Shown here piece by piece: positions 26,117 through 35,556 of a DNA stretch of 64,000 nt. How positions within the stretch are numbered: the first letter of the stretch is position 1; each line of letters starts with the position of its first letter. The stretch is from Auraticoccus monumenti (lineage in GTDB: Bacteria > Actinomycetota > Actinomycetes > Propionibacteriales > Propionibacteriaceae), in the NCBI RefSeq assembly GCF_900101785.1, contig NZ_LT629688.1:2790001-2854000 (forward strand), written 5' to 3'. The notes beneath the pieces were generated by a model, which saw nothing but the letters and a program-made list of their open reading frames with translations, was not told the origin of the DNA and made no database searches. The translations under genes and the position numbers were made by a program.

Positions 26117-29100
26117 ATGTCCGTCGTGAGCACCACCGCCCGGCACGACCGTCCTCCGCACGACTCCGTGGACGGTCGTCGGGCGCCCGCGCCCGAGCGG
26201 TACACGCTGCTCCCCCCGGCCCCGGTGAGCAGCACACCGCCGGTCCTGGACGCCCACCAGCAGGCCGTGGTCGACCACCGCGACGGACCGCTGCTGGTGC
26301 TGGCCGGCCCCGGCACCGGCAAGACGACGACCCTGGTGGAGGCCTGTGCGGCCCGGCTGCAGGGCTCCACCGGCGAGGACGGGACGGGGACGCCGGCCGG
26401 GGTGCTGGTGCTGACCTTCTCCCGCCGTGCCGCCGCCGACCTGCGTCGGCGGATCGCCGCCCGGCTGGGCCGGTCCACGGTGACCCCGACCGCGATGACC
26501 TTCCACTCCTTCTGCCTGGCCGTGGTGCGGCGGTTCGCCGACCCGGAGCTGTTCGGCTCCGGGCTGCGGCTGCTCACCGCCCCCGAGCAGGAGTTCCGGG
26601 TCCGGGAGACCCTGGCCGGCACCGAGCGGGTGGAGTGGCCCACCTCCTTCGACCGCGCCGTCGGCACCCGCGCCTTCGCCGCCGAGGTCCGTGCCGTCAT
26701 CGCCCGCGCCCGCCAGCTGGGGATGGACCCCGAGGACGTCGTGGAGGCCGGTGAGCGCGCCGGCAGGGCGGACTGGACGGCGGTGGGGGAGTTCTTCGAG
26801 GAGTACCTCACCGTCCTCGACGCCGAGGAGGTGATCGACTACACCGAGCTGGTGCACCGCTGCCGGCTGCTGCTGCTCGACCCCTACGTCCGCGACACCC
26901 TGCGACGCGAGCACGGCTCGGTGCTGGTCGACGAGTACCAGGACACCGACCCCGCCCAGGTCGAGGTGCTGCGGGCCCTGGCCGGGGACGGGCGCGACCT
27001 CGTCGTGGTGGGCGACCCGGACCAGTCGATCTACGCCTTCCGCGGCGCCGACAGCAGCGTGCTCTCGGCCTTCCCCACCACCTTCCGCACCCGCACCGGG
27101 GAGCCGGCGCCGGTGCTGGCCCTGGCCGCCACCCGCCGGTTCGGCCGCCGGATCGCCCACGCCACCCGGCTGGTGGCCCGGCGGCTGCCCGCCCCGCCCG
27201 GGCTGGGGGCGGAGCAGGTGCAGGCCTTCCGCGACCCCGAGGTGGTCGACACCGGCCACGGCAGCGGCCGGGTCGAGGTGCTCAGCTGCGACTCCACCGG
27301 TGCGGAGGCCGAGCACATCGCCGACGTGCTGCGCACCGCCCACCTCCGCGACGGGCTGGACTGGTCGGAGATGGCGGTCCTGGTCCGCTCCGGTCGGATC
27401 AGCATCCCCCCGCTGAGCCGGGCCCTGACCGCCGCGGGGGTGCCGGTGGAGGTGGCCGGTGACGAGATCCCGCTCGGGGCCGAGCTCGCGGTGCGGCCGC
27501 TGCTGCTGGCCCTGCAGGTGGTGACCCGCGGCCGGCGGCTGGACGCGGACGAGGCGGCCCGGCTGGTGGTCTCCCCGCTGGGCGGGCTGGACGGCCTCGG
27601 GCTGCGTCGGCTGGGGCGGGCGCTGCGCGACGCCGAGCGTCGCGAGCTCGCCGGTGCCGCGCTGCCCCGCTCCTCGGCCGAGCTGGTCCGCCGGGCGCTG
27701 GTCGACCCGGCGCTGCTGGAGGAGTGCGAGCCGTCGGTCGAGGTCGACCGGGCGGGTCGGCTGGCCGCGCTGCTGCAGCGGGTGGAGCAGGTGGTCGCCC
27801 GCGGCGCCACCGCCGAGGAGGCGCTGTGGGAGCTGTGGACGGGGACCGGCTGGCCGCAGCGGCTGCGCGCCGGTGCCGGTGCGGGCGGCGACGTCGGGGT
27901 CCGCAGCGACCGTGACCTGGACGCCGTCTGCGCCCTGTTCGAGCTCGCCGCCCGCTCCCAGGAGGTGATCGGCACCCGCGGTCTGGAGGGGTTCATCGCC
28001 GAGGTCGAGGGGCAGCAGATCCCCGCCGACACCCAGCGCGAGGCCGACGTGCGGGGGTCGGCGGTCCGGCTGCTGACCGCGCACCGGTCCAAGGGGCTGG
28101 AGTGGCCGCTGGTGGTGGTCGCCTCGGTGCAGGAGGGGCTCTGGCCGGACCTGCGCCGCCGCGGCTCCCTGCTGGAGGCGGACCGGCTGGGGCGTGACGG
28201 GCTGTCCGAGCCCGAGCCCACCCGGGTCCGGCTGGCCGAGGAACGACGGCTCTTCTACGTCGCCTGCACCCGGGCCCGGCAGCGGCTCGTGGTCACCTCG
28301 GTGGCCGGCACCGAGGGGGAGGGTGACCAGCCCTCGCGGTTCCTCACCGAGCTGGGGGTGGACGTCCAGCAGCTGACCGGACGTCCGCGGCGCCCGCTCA
28401 CCCTGCCGGCGCTGGTCGGCGAGCTGCGCCGGGTCAGCGTCGACCCCGAGACCCCGCCGGCGCTGCGCGAGGCGGCCTGCGTGCGGCTGGCCCGGCTGGC
28501 CGACGCCCGCGACGAGGACGGCCGCCCGGTCGCCCCGGCCGCGGACCCGGCCCGCTGGTGGGGCATGGACGACCTGACCCGGGCCGACCGCCCGGTGGTG
28601 GCGCCCGGCGCGCCGGTCCGGATCACCGGCAGCTCGCTGGAGGCGCTGCTGGCCTGCCCGCGGCGCTGGTTCCTCGGGCGGCGGGCGCAGGCGGAGTCCG
28701 GACGCAGCAGCGCGGCCAGCGTGGGCTCGGTGGTGCACGTGCTGGTGGAGCACGCCGCCCGCGGCTCGATCACCGCCGTGGACGTCCGGGAGCACCTGGA
28801 CCGGGTCTGGGAGCAGATCTCCTTCGACGCCAACTGGATGGAGGCCGGGGAGCGGCTGGAGGCCGAGCTGGCCCTGGAGCGCTACTTCGGCTGGCAGCAG
28901 CGCAGCTCCACCCGCACCCTGCTGGGCACCGAGGTGCCCTTCGAGGTGACGGTGGAGGCGGCCGGGGAGCCGGTGGTGCTGACCGGGTCGGTGGACCGGC
29001 TGGAGCGCACCCCGGACGGGCGGCTGCAGATCGTGGACTTCAAGACCTCCCGGCGGCTGCCGCGCCCGGAGGAGGTGCTGGGGATGGACCAGCTCGGCGT

Positions 29101-29434
29101 CTACCAGCTCGCCGCCCAGCACGGCGCCTTCGAGGCGGTGGCCGGGACGCGCGCGGTGGCCGGGGCGGAGCTGGTGTTCCTGCGTCAGCAGGACGGGGAC
29201 GGGGTGCCCTACCCGCGGGTCCTCAGCCAGCCCTCGCTGGACGAGGTGCCGCACCTGCCCGAGGCCGACGACGAGCAGCGCAGCGTGCCGACCTGGGTGC
29301 ACGAGCGGCTGGCCCGCGCGGTGGCGGTGGTGCGCGGTGAGCAGTTCGACGCCCGGGCCGGGGACGCCTGCCGCTACTGCGCCTTCACCGCCAGCTGCCC
29401 GGCGGTGGGCCGCGGCGCCCAGGTGGTGCGGTGA
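26117..29434 (+). CDS. adnA: AdnA: helicase-nuclease subunit of the AdnAB end-resection complex
   Basis: About 1105 residues. The N-terminal UvrD/PcrA-like motor has Walker A AGPGTGKTTT, VLTFSRRAA, Walker B VLVDEYQDTDPAQ and VVGDPDQSIYAFRGA, with LLTAHRSKGLEWP further on. The C-terminal RecB-type nuclease has LQIVDFKTSRR. Four cysteines typical of an iron-sulfur nuclease are present: one in LLACPRRW and three in CRYCAFTASC. In mycobacteria AdnA pairs with AdnB to unwind and resect double-strand breaks. ATG 26117 is chosen over GTG 26102, with weak ribosome sites for both. It overlaps adnB by 4 bp, which suggests coupled synthesis of the heterodimer. Confidence 0.93.
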   Translation: MSVVSTTARHDRPPHDSVDGRRAPAPERYTLLPPAPVSSTPPVLDAHQQAVVDHRDGPLLVLAGPGTGKTTTLVEACAARLQGSTGEDGTGTPAGVLVLTFSRRAAADLRRRIAARLGRSTVTPTAMTFHSFCLAVVRRFADPELFGSGLRLLTAPEQEFRVRETLAGTERVEWPTSFDRAVGTRAFAAEVRAVIARARQLGMDPEDVVEAGERAGRADWTAVGEFFEEYLTVLDAEEVIDYTELVHRCRLLLLDPYVRDTLRREHGSVLVDEYQDTDPAQVEVLRALAGDGRDLVVVGDPDQSIYAFRGADSSVLSAFPTTFRTRTGEPAPVLALAATRRFGRRIAHATRLVARRLPAPPGLGAEQVQAFRDPEVVDTGHGSGRVEVLSCDSTGAEAEHIADVLRTAHLRDGLDWSEMAVLVRSGRISIPPLSRALTAAGVPVEVAGDEIPLGAELAVRPLLLALQVVTRGRRLDADEAARLVVSPLGGLDGLGLRRLGRALRDAERRELAGAALPRSSAELVRRALVDPALLEECEPSVEVDRAGRLAALLQRVEQVVARGATAEEALWELWTGTGWPQRLRAGAGAGGDVGVRSDRDLDAVCALFELAARSQEVIGTRGLEGFIAEVEGQQIPADTQREADVRGSAVRLLTAHRSKGLEWPLVVVASVQEGLWPDLRRRGSLLEADRLGRDGLSEPEPTRVRLAEERRLFYVACTRARQRLVVTSVAGTEGEGDQPSRFLTELGVDVQQLTGRPRRPLTLPALVGELRRVSVDPETPPALREAACVRLARLADARDEDGRPVAPAADPARWWGMDDLTRADRPVVAPGAPVRITGSSLEALLACPRRWFLGRRAQAESGRSSAASVGSVVHVLVEHAARGSITAVDVREHLDRVWEQISFDANWMEAGERLEAELALERYFGWQQRSSTRTLLGTEVPFEVTVEAAGEPVVLTGSVDRLERTPDGRLQIVDFKTSRRLPRPEEVLGMDQLGVYQLAAQHGAFEAVAGTRAVAGAELVFLRQQDGDGVPYPRVLSQPSLDEVPHLPEADDEQRSVPTWVHERLARAVAVVRGEQFDARAGDACRYCAFTASCPAVGRGAQVVR

Positions 29435-32400
29435 GCGCGCCGACCCGGGCCGGACGCCGTCTGGACGGGCCCGAGGACCTCTGCGCGGCGCTGGGCATCG
29501 ACTTCTCCGCCGAGCAGCTGGCCGCCATCACCGCCCCGCTGGAGCCGGGCGTGATCATCGCCGGCGCCGGCTCGGGCAAGACCACCGTGATGGCCGCCCG
29601 GGTGGTCTGGCTGGTGGGCACGGGGGCCGTCCGTCCGGAGGAGGTGCTGGGCCTGACCTTCACCCGCAAGGCCGCTGCCGAGCTGTCCACCCGGGTCCGC
29701 GCCGCGCTGTCGGTGGCCGGGGTGCTGGACACCGCCGGCGTCGACGAGGCCGGGGAGCAGGTGATCATGACCTACGACGCCTTCGCCGCCCGGCTGGTGT
29801 CCGAGCACGGTCTGCGGATCGGCGTCGAGTCCGACCCGACCATGATCACCGGCGCCACCCGCTACCGGCTGGCCTCGCGGGTGGTCCGGGCCGCCGCCGG
29901 GCCGTTCGAGCAGATCAGCCGGTTCCGCCCGGCCACGGTGACCGAGCGGGTGCTGCGGCTGGACGCGGAGATGCGCTCGCACCTGGTGGAGTCCGAGCAC
30001 CTGGACGCCCACGCCCGCGAGATGCGGCTCGGTCTCGCCACCGCGCCGCCGACCCGGACCGGCACCCCCTACGTGGCGGTGCGCAACGCCTCGGTCCGGC
30101 TCGAGGAGCGGCTCGAGCTGGCCAGCCTGGTGCGGGACTACCAGCGGCTCAAGGAACGTCTCGGCGTGGTCGAGTTCGCCGACCAGATGGCGGTGGCGGC
30201 ACGGCTGGCCGGGGAGGTGCCGGAGGTCTCCACGATCCTGCGCTCCCAGTACAAGGTGGTGCTGCTGGACGAGTACCAGGACACCTCCTCGGCCCAGGCG
30301 CGGCTGCTGCAGAGCCTGTTCTCCGGACGCACCCCGATCAGCGGGCGCGGCCACCCGGTGACGGCGGTGGGCGACCCCTTCCAGGCCATCTACGGCTGGC
30401 GCGGGGCGGCGGCCAGCAACATCATGGCCTTCGCCGACGACTTCCCCGACGGCACCGGTCGTGCGGCCCGCACCTTCTCCCTGACGGTCAACCGCCGCTC
30501 GGGGCAGACCATCCTCGACGTGGCCAACGTGCTCGCGGTGCCGTTGCGGACCGGTGACTCCGTGGTCGACCTGACCGAGACCCTGCTGAGGGCCCCGGAG
30601 AGCGCCGGTGCCGGGCAGGTGCGGGCCGCCTCCTTCGACACCTGGCCCGACGAGGTGGCCTGGATCGCCGACCAGGTGGTCGCCGCCCGCGAGGGTGAGG
30701 AGGTCCCGGCCTGGTCCGACGTCGCCGTCCTGACCCGCCGCAACGCCGACATCGCCCGGCTCTACGCCGAGCTGACCAGCCGCGACGTGCCCTGCGAGAT
30801 CGTCGGGCTGGGCGGTCTGCTGGACCTTCCCGAGGTGGCCGACGTGGTCAGCACGCTGTCGGTGCTGGACGACGTCACCGCCAACCCCGACCTGGTGCGG
30901 CTGCTGACCGGGCCGCGGTGGCGGGTCGGCCCGCGCGACCTGGCGCTGCTCGGGTCCCGGGCCCGGGAGCTGGCCGAGCAGCGCGGCACCACCCCCGACC
31001 CCGACGACGACCGGCTGCTGAGCGACCTCGACGAGGCGGTGGCCGACGTCGACCCGACCGAGGTCACCAGCCTGCTGGACGCCCTGGAGGACCCGGGGGA
31101 GGGCCCCTGCTCCGAGGAGGCCCGGCACCGCTTCGCCCGGCTGGCCGGTGAGCTGGCCGCGCTCCGGGCCCACGTCGACGAGCCGGTGCTGGACCTGACC
31201 CGGCGGGTGGTCGCCACCCTCGGCCTCGACGTCGAGCTGGTGGCGACCCCCGAGCTCGAGCGGGCCCAGCGCCGCGACCAGCTCGCCGCCTTCCTCGACG
31301 CCATCGCCGGCTACGTCGACGTCGACGGCGACGCCTCGCTGGCCGGTCTGCTGGCCTACCTGCGGGCCGAGCTGGAGCAGGGCACCGGGCTGGACCAGGC
31401 GGTGCCGTCGGACCACGACGCGGTCAAGCTGCTCACCGTGCACCGGGCCAAGGGGCTGGAGTGGCGGATGGTGTTCCTGCCCGCGCTGGTGGAGGGGGTC
31501 TTCCCCAGCGACCGGGTCACCGACAACTGGCTGACCAACGCCGCGGTGGTGCCGGCCGAGCTGCGCGGGGACGCCGACTCGGTGCCGCAGCTGGTCGAGG
31601 TCAGCAACCCGGCCTTCACCGAGTACGCCGGGGACCTGAAGCGGGAGGCCCGTCGGGCGGAGGACCGGCTGGCCTACGTGGCCGCCACCCGGGCCAAGCG
31701 GGTCCTGGTCGGCAGCTGCCACCGCTGGCGGGAGGGGGTGCAGAAGCCGCGGAAGCCCTCGCCGTACCTGCAGGCCATCTGGGCCGAGGCCGAGCGCCAG
31801 GAGCGGGTGCTGCACACCGCCTCGGTGGTCGAGCCCGGCTCGGCGAACCCGCTGATCGTGGCCCGCACCCCGGTGCCGTGGCCGGCACCCCTGGACCCCG
31901 ACGCCCTCCGACGCCGGCGCGAGGCCGCGGCCGCGGTGGGCGCGGCCCGGCGCCGGGCGGCGGCCGGGGGCGGGCACGAGGCCACCGGGGAGGAGCCGCT
32001 GCTGCTGGACCAGGAGGTGCAGCTGGCCGCCTGGGACGCCGACCTGGACCGGCTGGTCGCCGAGGCGGTGCAGCACCGCTCCACCCGGCGGGCGGTGCGG
32101 ATGCCGGGCAACCTCAGCGCCACCGACCTGGTCCGCGCGCACGCCGACCCGGCCGGGTACGCCGCCGAGCTGCTCCGCCCGATGCCGCGGCCACCGTCGC
32201 GCGGTGCCCTGCTGGGGACCCGGTTCCACCGCTGGGTGGAGACGTTCCTCGGCTCCACCGCCCTGGTCGACCTGGACGAGCTGCCCGGGCGCGCCGACGC
32301 CGACCTGGTCGACGAGCGCGACCTGGACGAGCTGACCCGGGCCTTCGCCGCCGGGCAGTTCGCCGGCCGACGCCCGCGGCACCTCGAGCTGCCCTTCACC

Positions 32401-32715
32401 ACCGTGCTGGGGTCCCAGGTGGTGCGCGGCCGGATCGACGCGGTCTACTGCCGCGACGAGCACGGCCTCCCGGGCCCGGAGGGTGACGCGGGCGACGAGC
32501 CCTGCTGCCTGGTGGTCGACTGGAAGACCAGCCGGGCGGGGGAGGCGGACCCGATGCAGCTGGCGGTGTACCGGGCGGCCTGGGCCGAGCTGGCGGGCGT
32601 CGCGGTGGAGCGGGTGCGGGCTGCCTTCTACTGGGTGCGGGAGGACCGGCTGGAGGTGCGCGAGGACCTCCCGGTAGCCGCCGAGCTGGCGCGGCTGCTG
32701 ACCCCCGCAGGGTGA
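29431..32715 (+). CDS. adnB: AdnB: helicase-nuclease subunit of AdnAB
   Basis: A 1094-residue UvrD-like helicase with a RecB-type nuclease. Motor motifs are AGAGSGKTTVMAARV, GLTFTRKAAAEL, VLLDEYQDTSSAQ and VGDPFQAIYGWRGAA, with LLTVHRAKGLEWRM. The nuclease active site includes CLVVDWKTSRAGE. It has no Cys cluster like that of AdnA. In mycobacterial AdnAB, the AdnB motor is the main driver of translocation. GTG 29431 overlaps the adnA stop (GTGA). NudC follows, as in mycobacteria, though there with another gene between them. Confidence 0.93.
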   Translation: MSAPTRAGRRLDGPEDLCAALGIDFSAEQLAAITAPLEPGVIIAGAGSGKTTVMAARVVWLVGTGAVRPEEVLGLTFTRKAAAELSTRVRAALSVAGVLDTAGVDEAGEQVIMTYDAFAARLVSEHGLRIGVESDPTMITGATRYRLASRVVRAAAGPFEQISRFRPATVTERVLRLDAEMRSHLVESEHLDAHAREMRLGLATAPPTRTGTPYVAVRNASVRLEERLELASLVRDYQRLKERLGVVEFADQMAVAARLAGEVPEVSTILRSQYKVVLLDEYQDTSSAQARLLQSLFSGRTPISGRGHPVTAVGDPFQAIYGWRGAAASNIMAFADDFPDGTGRAARTFSLTVNRRSGQTILDVANVLAVPLRTGDSVVDLTETLLRAPESAGAGQVRAASFDTWPDEVAWIADQVVAAREGEEVPAWSDVAVLTRRNADIARLYAELTSRDVPCEIVGLGGLLDLPEVADVVSTLSVLDDVTANPDLVRLLTGPRWRVGPRDLALLGSRARELAEQRGTTPDPDDDRLLSDLDEAVADVDPTEVTSLLDALEDPGEGPCSEEARHRFARLAGELAALRAHVDEPVLDLTRRVVATLGLDVELVATPELERAQRRDQLAAFLDAIAGYVDVDGDASLAGLLAYLRAELEQGTGLDQAVPSDHDAVKLLTVHRAKGLEWRMVFLPALVEGVFPSDRVTDNWLTNAAVVPAELRGDADSVPQLVEVSNPAFTEYAGDLKREARRAEDRLAYVAATRAKRVLVGSCHRWREGVQKPRKPSPYLQAIWAEAERQERVLHTASVVEPGSANPLIVARTPVPWPAPLDPDALRRRREAAAAVGAARRRAAAGGGHEATGEEPLLLDQEVQLAAWDADLDRLVAEAVQHRSTRRAVRMPGNLSATDLVRAHADPAGYAAELLRPMPRPPSRGALLGTRFHRWVETFLGSTALVDLDELPGRADADLVDERDLDELTRAFAAGQFAGRRPRHLELPFTTVLGSQVVRGRIDAVYCRDEHGLPGPEGDAGDEPCCLVVDWKTSRAGEADPMQLAVYRAAWAELAGVAVERVRAAFYWVREDRLEVREDLPVAAELARLLTPAG

Positions 32716-32762
32716 GCCCGGGAGCCGTCGGGCGGGGTGCGGTCACCAGCCCGTGCATGCCC

Positions 32763-32768
32763 TACCCT
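32763..32768 (+). promoter_or_regulatory. -10 box of nudC (leaderless type)
   Basis: TACCCT ends 6 nt before GTG 32775. This supports GTG 32775 as the nudC start rather than ATG 32757 or the GTG at 32712, both of which would lie on the wrong side of the promoter. Confidence 0.45.
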
Positions 32769-32774
32769 GCTTCG

Positions 32775-33638
32775 GTGAGCATCTGGGGTCTCGGCAGCGA
32801 GCTCGATCGCGTCCCTGAGCACCGACGCAACTCCGAGTGGGTCCACCAGCTGTGGCAGCAGGAGAACGCGCGGTTGCTCAAGGTCACCGAGGCGGGGGAG
32901 TTCTACTCCTGCGAGGAGGGCCGCCGGCTGCGGCTCCCGAAGCCGTTCGTGGCCTTCGACCCGCAGCGCCACTACCTGCTGGGTCTGGTGGCCGACGTCC
33001 CCGTCTTCACGGTGCTGTCGCTGCCCGAGGGCGAGACCTCCTCCCTGCGGACCGTGGGGCACCAGCTGGAGGAGCGCGAGCGCGACCTGGCCACCGCCGC
33101 GGTCGCCCTGGTCAACTGGCACCGGCAGGGGTCCTTCTGCCCGGTCTGCGGTGGCACCACCCGGGTGGTCAACGGCGGTTTCGGCCGGGTCTGCGAGAAG
33201 TGCGGGGAGCAGCTGTTCCCCCGCACCGACCCCGCGGTCATCGTGGCCATCCTGGACGCCCGCGACCGGCTGCTGCTGGCCCGTCAGAGCACCTGGCCGA
33301 AGGGGCGGGCGTCCATCCTGGCCGGCTTCGTCGAGGTCGGGGAGTCGCTGGAGCAGGCGGTGCACCGCGAGATGCTCGAGGAGGCCGACGTGGAGCTGAC
33401 CGACCTCCGCTACTGGGGCAGCCAGCCGTGGCCGATGCCGCGCTCGCTGATGGTCGGGTTCACCGCGCGCACCGAGGCCGACCGGGTCAGCGTCGACGGC
33501 GAGGAGCTGGTCGAGGGCCGGTTCTGGAGCCGGGAGGAGGTCCGGGCGGCCGTGGCCGAGGGCTCCTTGGTGCTGCCGATGAGCTCCTCGATCGCCTCCC
33601 GTATGGTCGCCGCCTGGCTGGACGGCGAGCTGGCCTGA
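32775..33638 (+). CDS. nudC: NudC: NAD(H) pyrophosphatase / RNA deNADding Nudix hydrolase
   Basis: A 287-residue Nudix enzyme. The zinc finger is CPVCGG...CEKCGEQ. The Nudix box is GFVEVGESLEQAVHREMLEE, and the NudC-specific SQPWPMPRSLM follows it. The enzyme hydrolyses NADH to NMNH and AMP and can remove NAD caps from RNA. In the Nudix box the usual small residue after EE-x is Asp (EEADV), a mild departure that leaves the catalytic Glu residues in place. The start at GTG 32775 is favoured by the -10 box 6 nt upstream. It follows adnB closely but may have its own leaderless transcript. Confidence 0.94.
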   Translation: MSIWGLGSELDRVPEHRRNSEWVHQLWQQENARLLKVTEAGEFYSCEEGRRLRLPKPFVAFDPQRHYLLGLVADVPVFTVLSLPEGETSSLRTVGHQLEERERDLATAAVALVNWHRQGSFCPVCGGTTRVVNGGFGRVCEKCGEQLFPRTDPAVIVAILDARDRLLLARQSTWPKGRASILAGFVEVGESLEQAVHREMLEEADVELTDLRYWGSQPWPMPRSLMVGFTARTEADRVSVDGEELVEGRFWSREEVRAAVAEGSLVLPMSSSIASRMVAAWLDGELA

Positions 33639-33787
33639 GCGGTCCTCCCGAACGCCCCGACGCACCGGAGGCGTCGTGTGGCGCGGCGCGGTACCCAGGT
33701 ACTGCCCGGCGGGCGCCGGCTGTACCGCCGTCCGATGTGCCCGCGGTGCAGGCCGCCTAGCGTCGTCGGCATGCGAGGGAAGAGAAC

Positions 33788-34717
33788 GTGATCACTGCAG
33801 AGGCGCTGACCAAGCGCTACGGGACCAAGGTCGCCGTCGACGCGATCGACTTCACGGTGAGGCCCGGTCAGGTCACCGGCTTCCTGGGGCCGAACGGGGC
33901 GGGGAAGTCCACCACGATGAGGATGATCGTCGGGCTGGACCGGCCGAGCGCCGGCCGGGTCGAGGTGAACGGGCGGCCGTACCGGGAGCACCGCGCCCCG
34001 CTGCGCGAGGTCGGGGTGCTGCTCGACGCCAGAGCCGCCCACCCCGGACGCTCGGCCTACAAGCACCTGCTCGCGATCGCGGCGACCCACCGCATCGGGG
34101 CGTCCCGGGTGCGCGAGGTGATCGGTCTGGCCGGCCTCGACCTCGTGGCCGGCAAGCGGGTCGGCGGGTTCTCGTTGGGGATGGGCCAGCGGCTCGGGAT
34201 CGCCACCGCCCTCCTCGGGGACCCGGCCACGGTCATCCTGGACGAGCCGGTGAACGGGCTGGACCCCGAGGGGGTGCGCTGGGTGCGGACGCTGATCCGC
34301 GGGCTGGCGGCGGAGGGGCGCACGGTGCTGCTGTCGTCGCACCTGATGAGCGAGATGGCCCAGACCGCCGACCGGCTGATCGTGATCGGGCGTGGCCGGA
34401 TCCTGGCCGACGACCCGGTGGAGGACGTCGTCGCCGGCGCCACCCGCTCGCTGGTCCGCGTCCGGACGCGGGAGACGGGACGTCTCCCCGCCCTCCTGGC
34501 CGGGCCCGACGTGGTCGTCACGGTGCGCTCCGACGGTGCCGTCGAGGTGTCCGGCCTGACCGCCGAGCAGGTCGCCGACGCGGCCTCCGCGGCCGGGATC
34601 GTCCTGCACGAGCTGGCGACGGTGACCGGCTCGCTGGAGGACGCCTACCTGGCGCTCACCGCCGGGGACGTGGAGTACCGCTCGTCGCAGTCGGTCGGGA
34701 CGGGGGACCACCGGTGA
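33788..34717 (+). CDS. ABC transporter ATP-binding protein (exporter type)
   Basis: A 309-residue ATPase of the drug/bacteriocin-export class. Walker A is GPNGAGKSTTMRM, the signature is GGFSLGMGQRLGIA (LSGGQ replaced by FSLGMGQ, common in this subfamily), and Walker B is VILDEPVNGLDPEG. The C-terminal 80 residues are variable. GTG 33788 has GAGGGAAGAG upstream. It is first in a four-gene operon with its permease, a sensor kinase and a response regulator, linked by 4-bp overlaps. Confidence 0.93.
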   Translation: MITAEALTKRYGTKVAVDAIDFTVRPGQVTGFLGPNGAGKSTTMRMIVGLDRPSAGRVEVNGRPYREHRAPLREVGVLLDARAAHPGRSAYKHLLAIAATHRIGASRVREVIGLAGLDLVAGKRVGGFSLGMGQRLGIATALLGDPATVILDEPVNGLDPEGVRWVRTLIRGLAAEGRTVLLSSHLMSEMAQTADRLIVIGRGRILADDPVEDVVAGATRSLVRVRTRETGRLPALLAGPDVVVTVRSDGAVEVSGLTAEQVADAASAAGIVLHELATVTGSLEDAYLALTAGDVEYRSSQSVGTGDHR

Positions 34718-35556
34718 CCGCGCTCGAGACCCCACCTCCCACCCGCTCCGCAGGGGCTCGGTCGGGGTTCGTCCCCGTCCTGCGCTCGGAGCTGGTCAAG
34801 CTGACCAGCCTGCGCTCGACGGTGGCCCTGCTGCTGGCGATGGTCCTGCTCGGGCTCGCGGTGAGCGTCGCGCTGGCGGTGACCGCCCCCGGTGCGGGCC
34901 TGCCTGACGGCCCCTCGGCGGGGTTCCTGCTGGACCAGGTGACCATCGGGACGGTCCTGTTCAGTCAGCTGGTGGGGGGCGTCCTGGGCGTCCTGGTGAT
35001 CAGCGGGGAGTACTCCAGCGGGACGATCCGACCGACACTGGCCGCCGTCCCGTCCCGGGTCACCGTGCTCGCCGCGAAGGCGGTGGTGCTGTTCCTCGCC
35101 GTGACCGCGGCCGGTCTGGTCGCCACCTTCGGGTCGTGGGCGGTCACCTACCCGCTGTTCGCGGGCTACGGCGTCGGGGTCGGGCTGGGGGCGCCGGGAC
35201 TGGTGCTGGCCCTGACCGGGGGAGCGGTGTACGTCGGCCTGTGCGCCGTCCTGGGTCTGGGCGTCGGCACCATCCTGCGCTCCGTCGCCGCCGGGGTGAC
35301 CACCGTGATCTCGGTGATCCTGCTGGTGCCGATCGTGCTGTCGGTCCTGCCCGCCTCCCAGGTGATGAGGAACCTGCACCTGCTGACGATGACCAAGGCC
35401 GGTGACGCCATGGTCGGGCTGGTCGAGCCCGGAGGGGTCTTCCTGGACCTCGCCGACGGCTACGTGAGCACGGCCGCCGGGTGGCTGGTGGCCGTGCTCT
35501 GGGCCGCCGTGCCCCTGGTGGTCGGTGGCTGGCTGTTCCGACGGAGGGACGCCTGA
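34714..35556 (+). CDS. ABC-2-type permease
   Basis: A 280-residue membrane protein with about six hydrophobic segments: near residues 34-55, 75-95 (QLVGGVLGVLVISGEY), 120-140, 150-170, 180-205 and 250-270. The segment ISGEYSSGTIRPTLAAVPSR is typical of ABC-2 permeases that work with DrrA/CcmA-like ATPases. Start GTG 34714 overlaps the ATPase stop (GTGA). The exported compound is unknown; linkage to a LuxR-type two-component system suggests export of an antimicrobial or lipid. Confidence 0.9.
   Translation: MTALETPPPTRSAGARSGFVPVLRSELVKLTSLRSTVALLLAMVLLGLAVSVALAVTAPGAGLPDGPSAGFLLDQVTIGTVLFSQLVGGVLGVLVISGEYSSGTIRPTLAAVPSRVTVLAAKAVVLFLAVTAAGLVATFGSWAVTYPLFAGYGVGVGLGAPGLVLALTGGAVYVGLCAVLGLGVGTILRSVAAGVTTVISVILLVPIVLSVLPASQVMRNLHLLTMTKAGDAMVGLVEPGGVFLDLADGYVSTAAGWLVAVLWAAVPLVVGGWLFRRRDA

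Noticed and set aside
26045-32463. Long minus-strand frames opposite adnA and adnB
   Set aside because: Composition is Gln/Gly/His-rich without motifs, while the plus strand has complete helicase-nuclease motifs.
33658-33676. Terminator after nudC (CGACGC-N7-GCGTCG)
   Set aside because: A 6-bp stem with a 7-nt loop is too weak in a sequence of this GC content to separate from chance.
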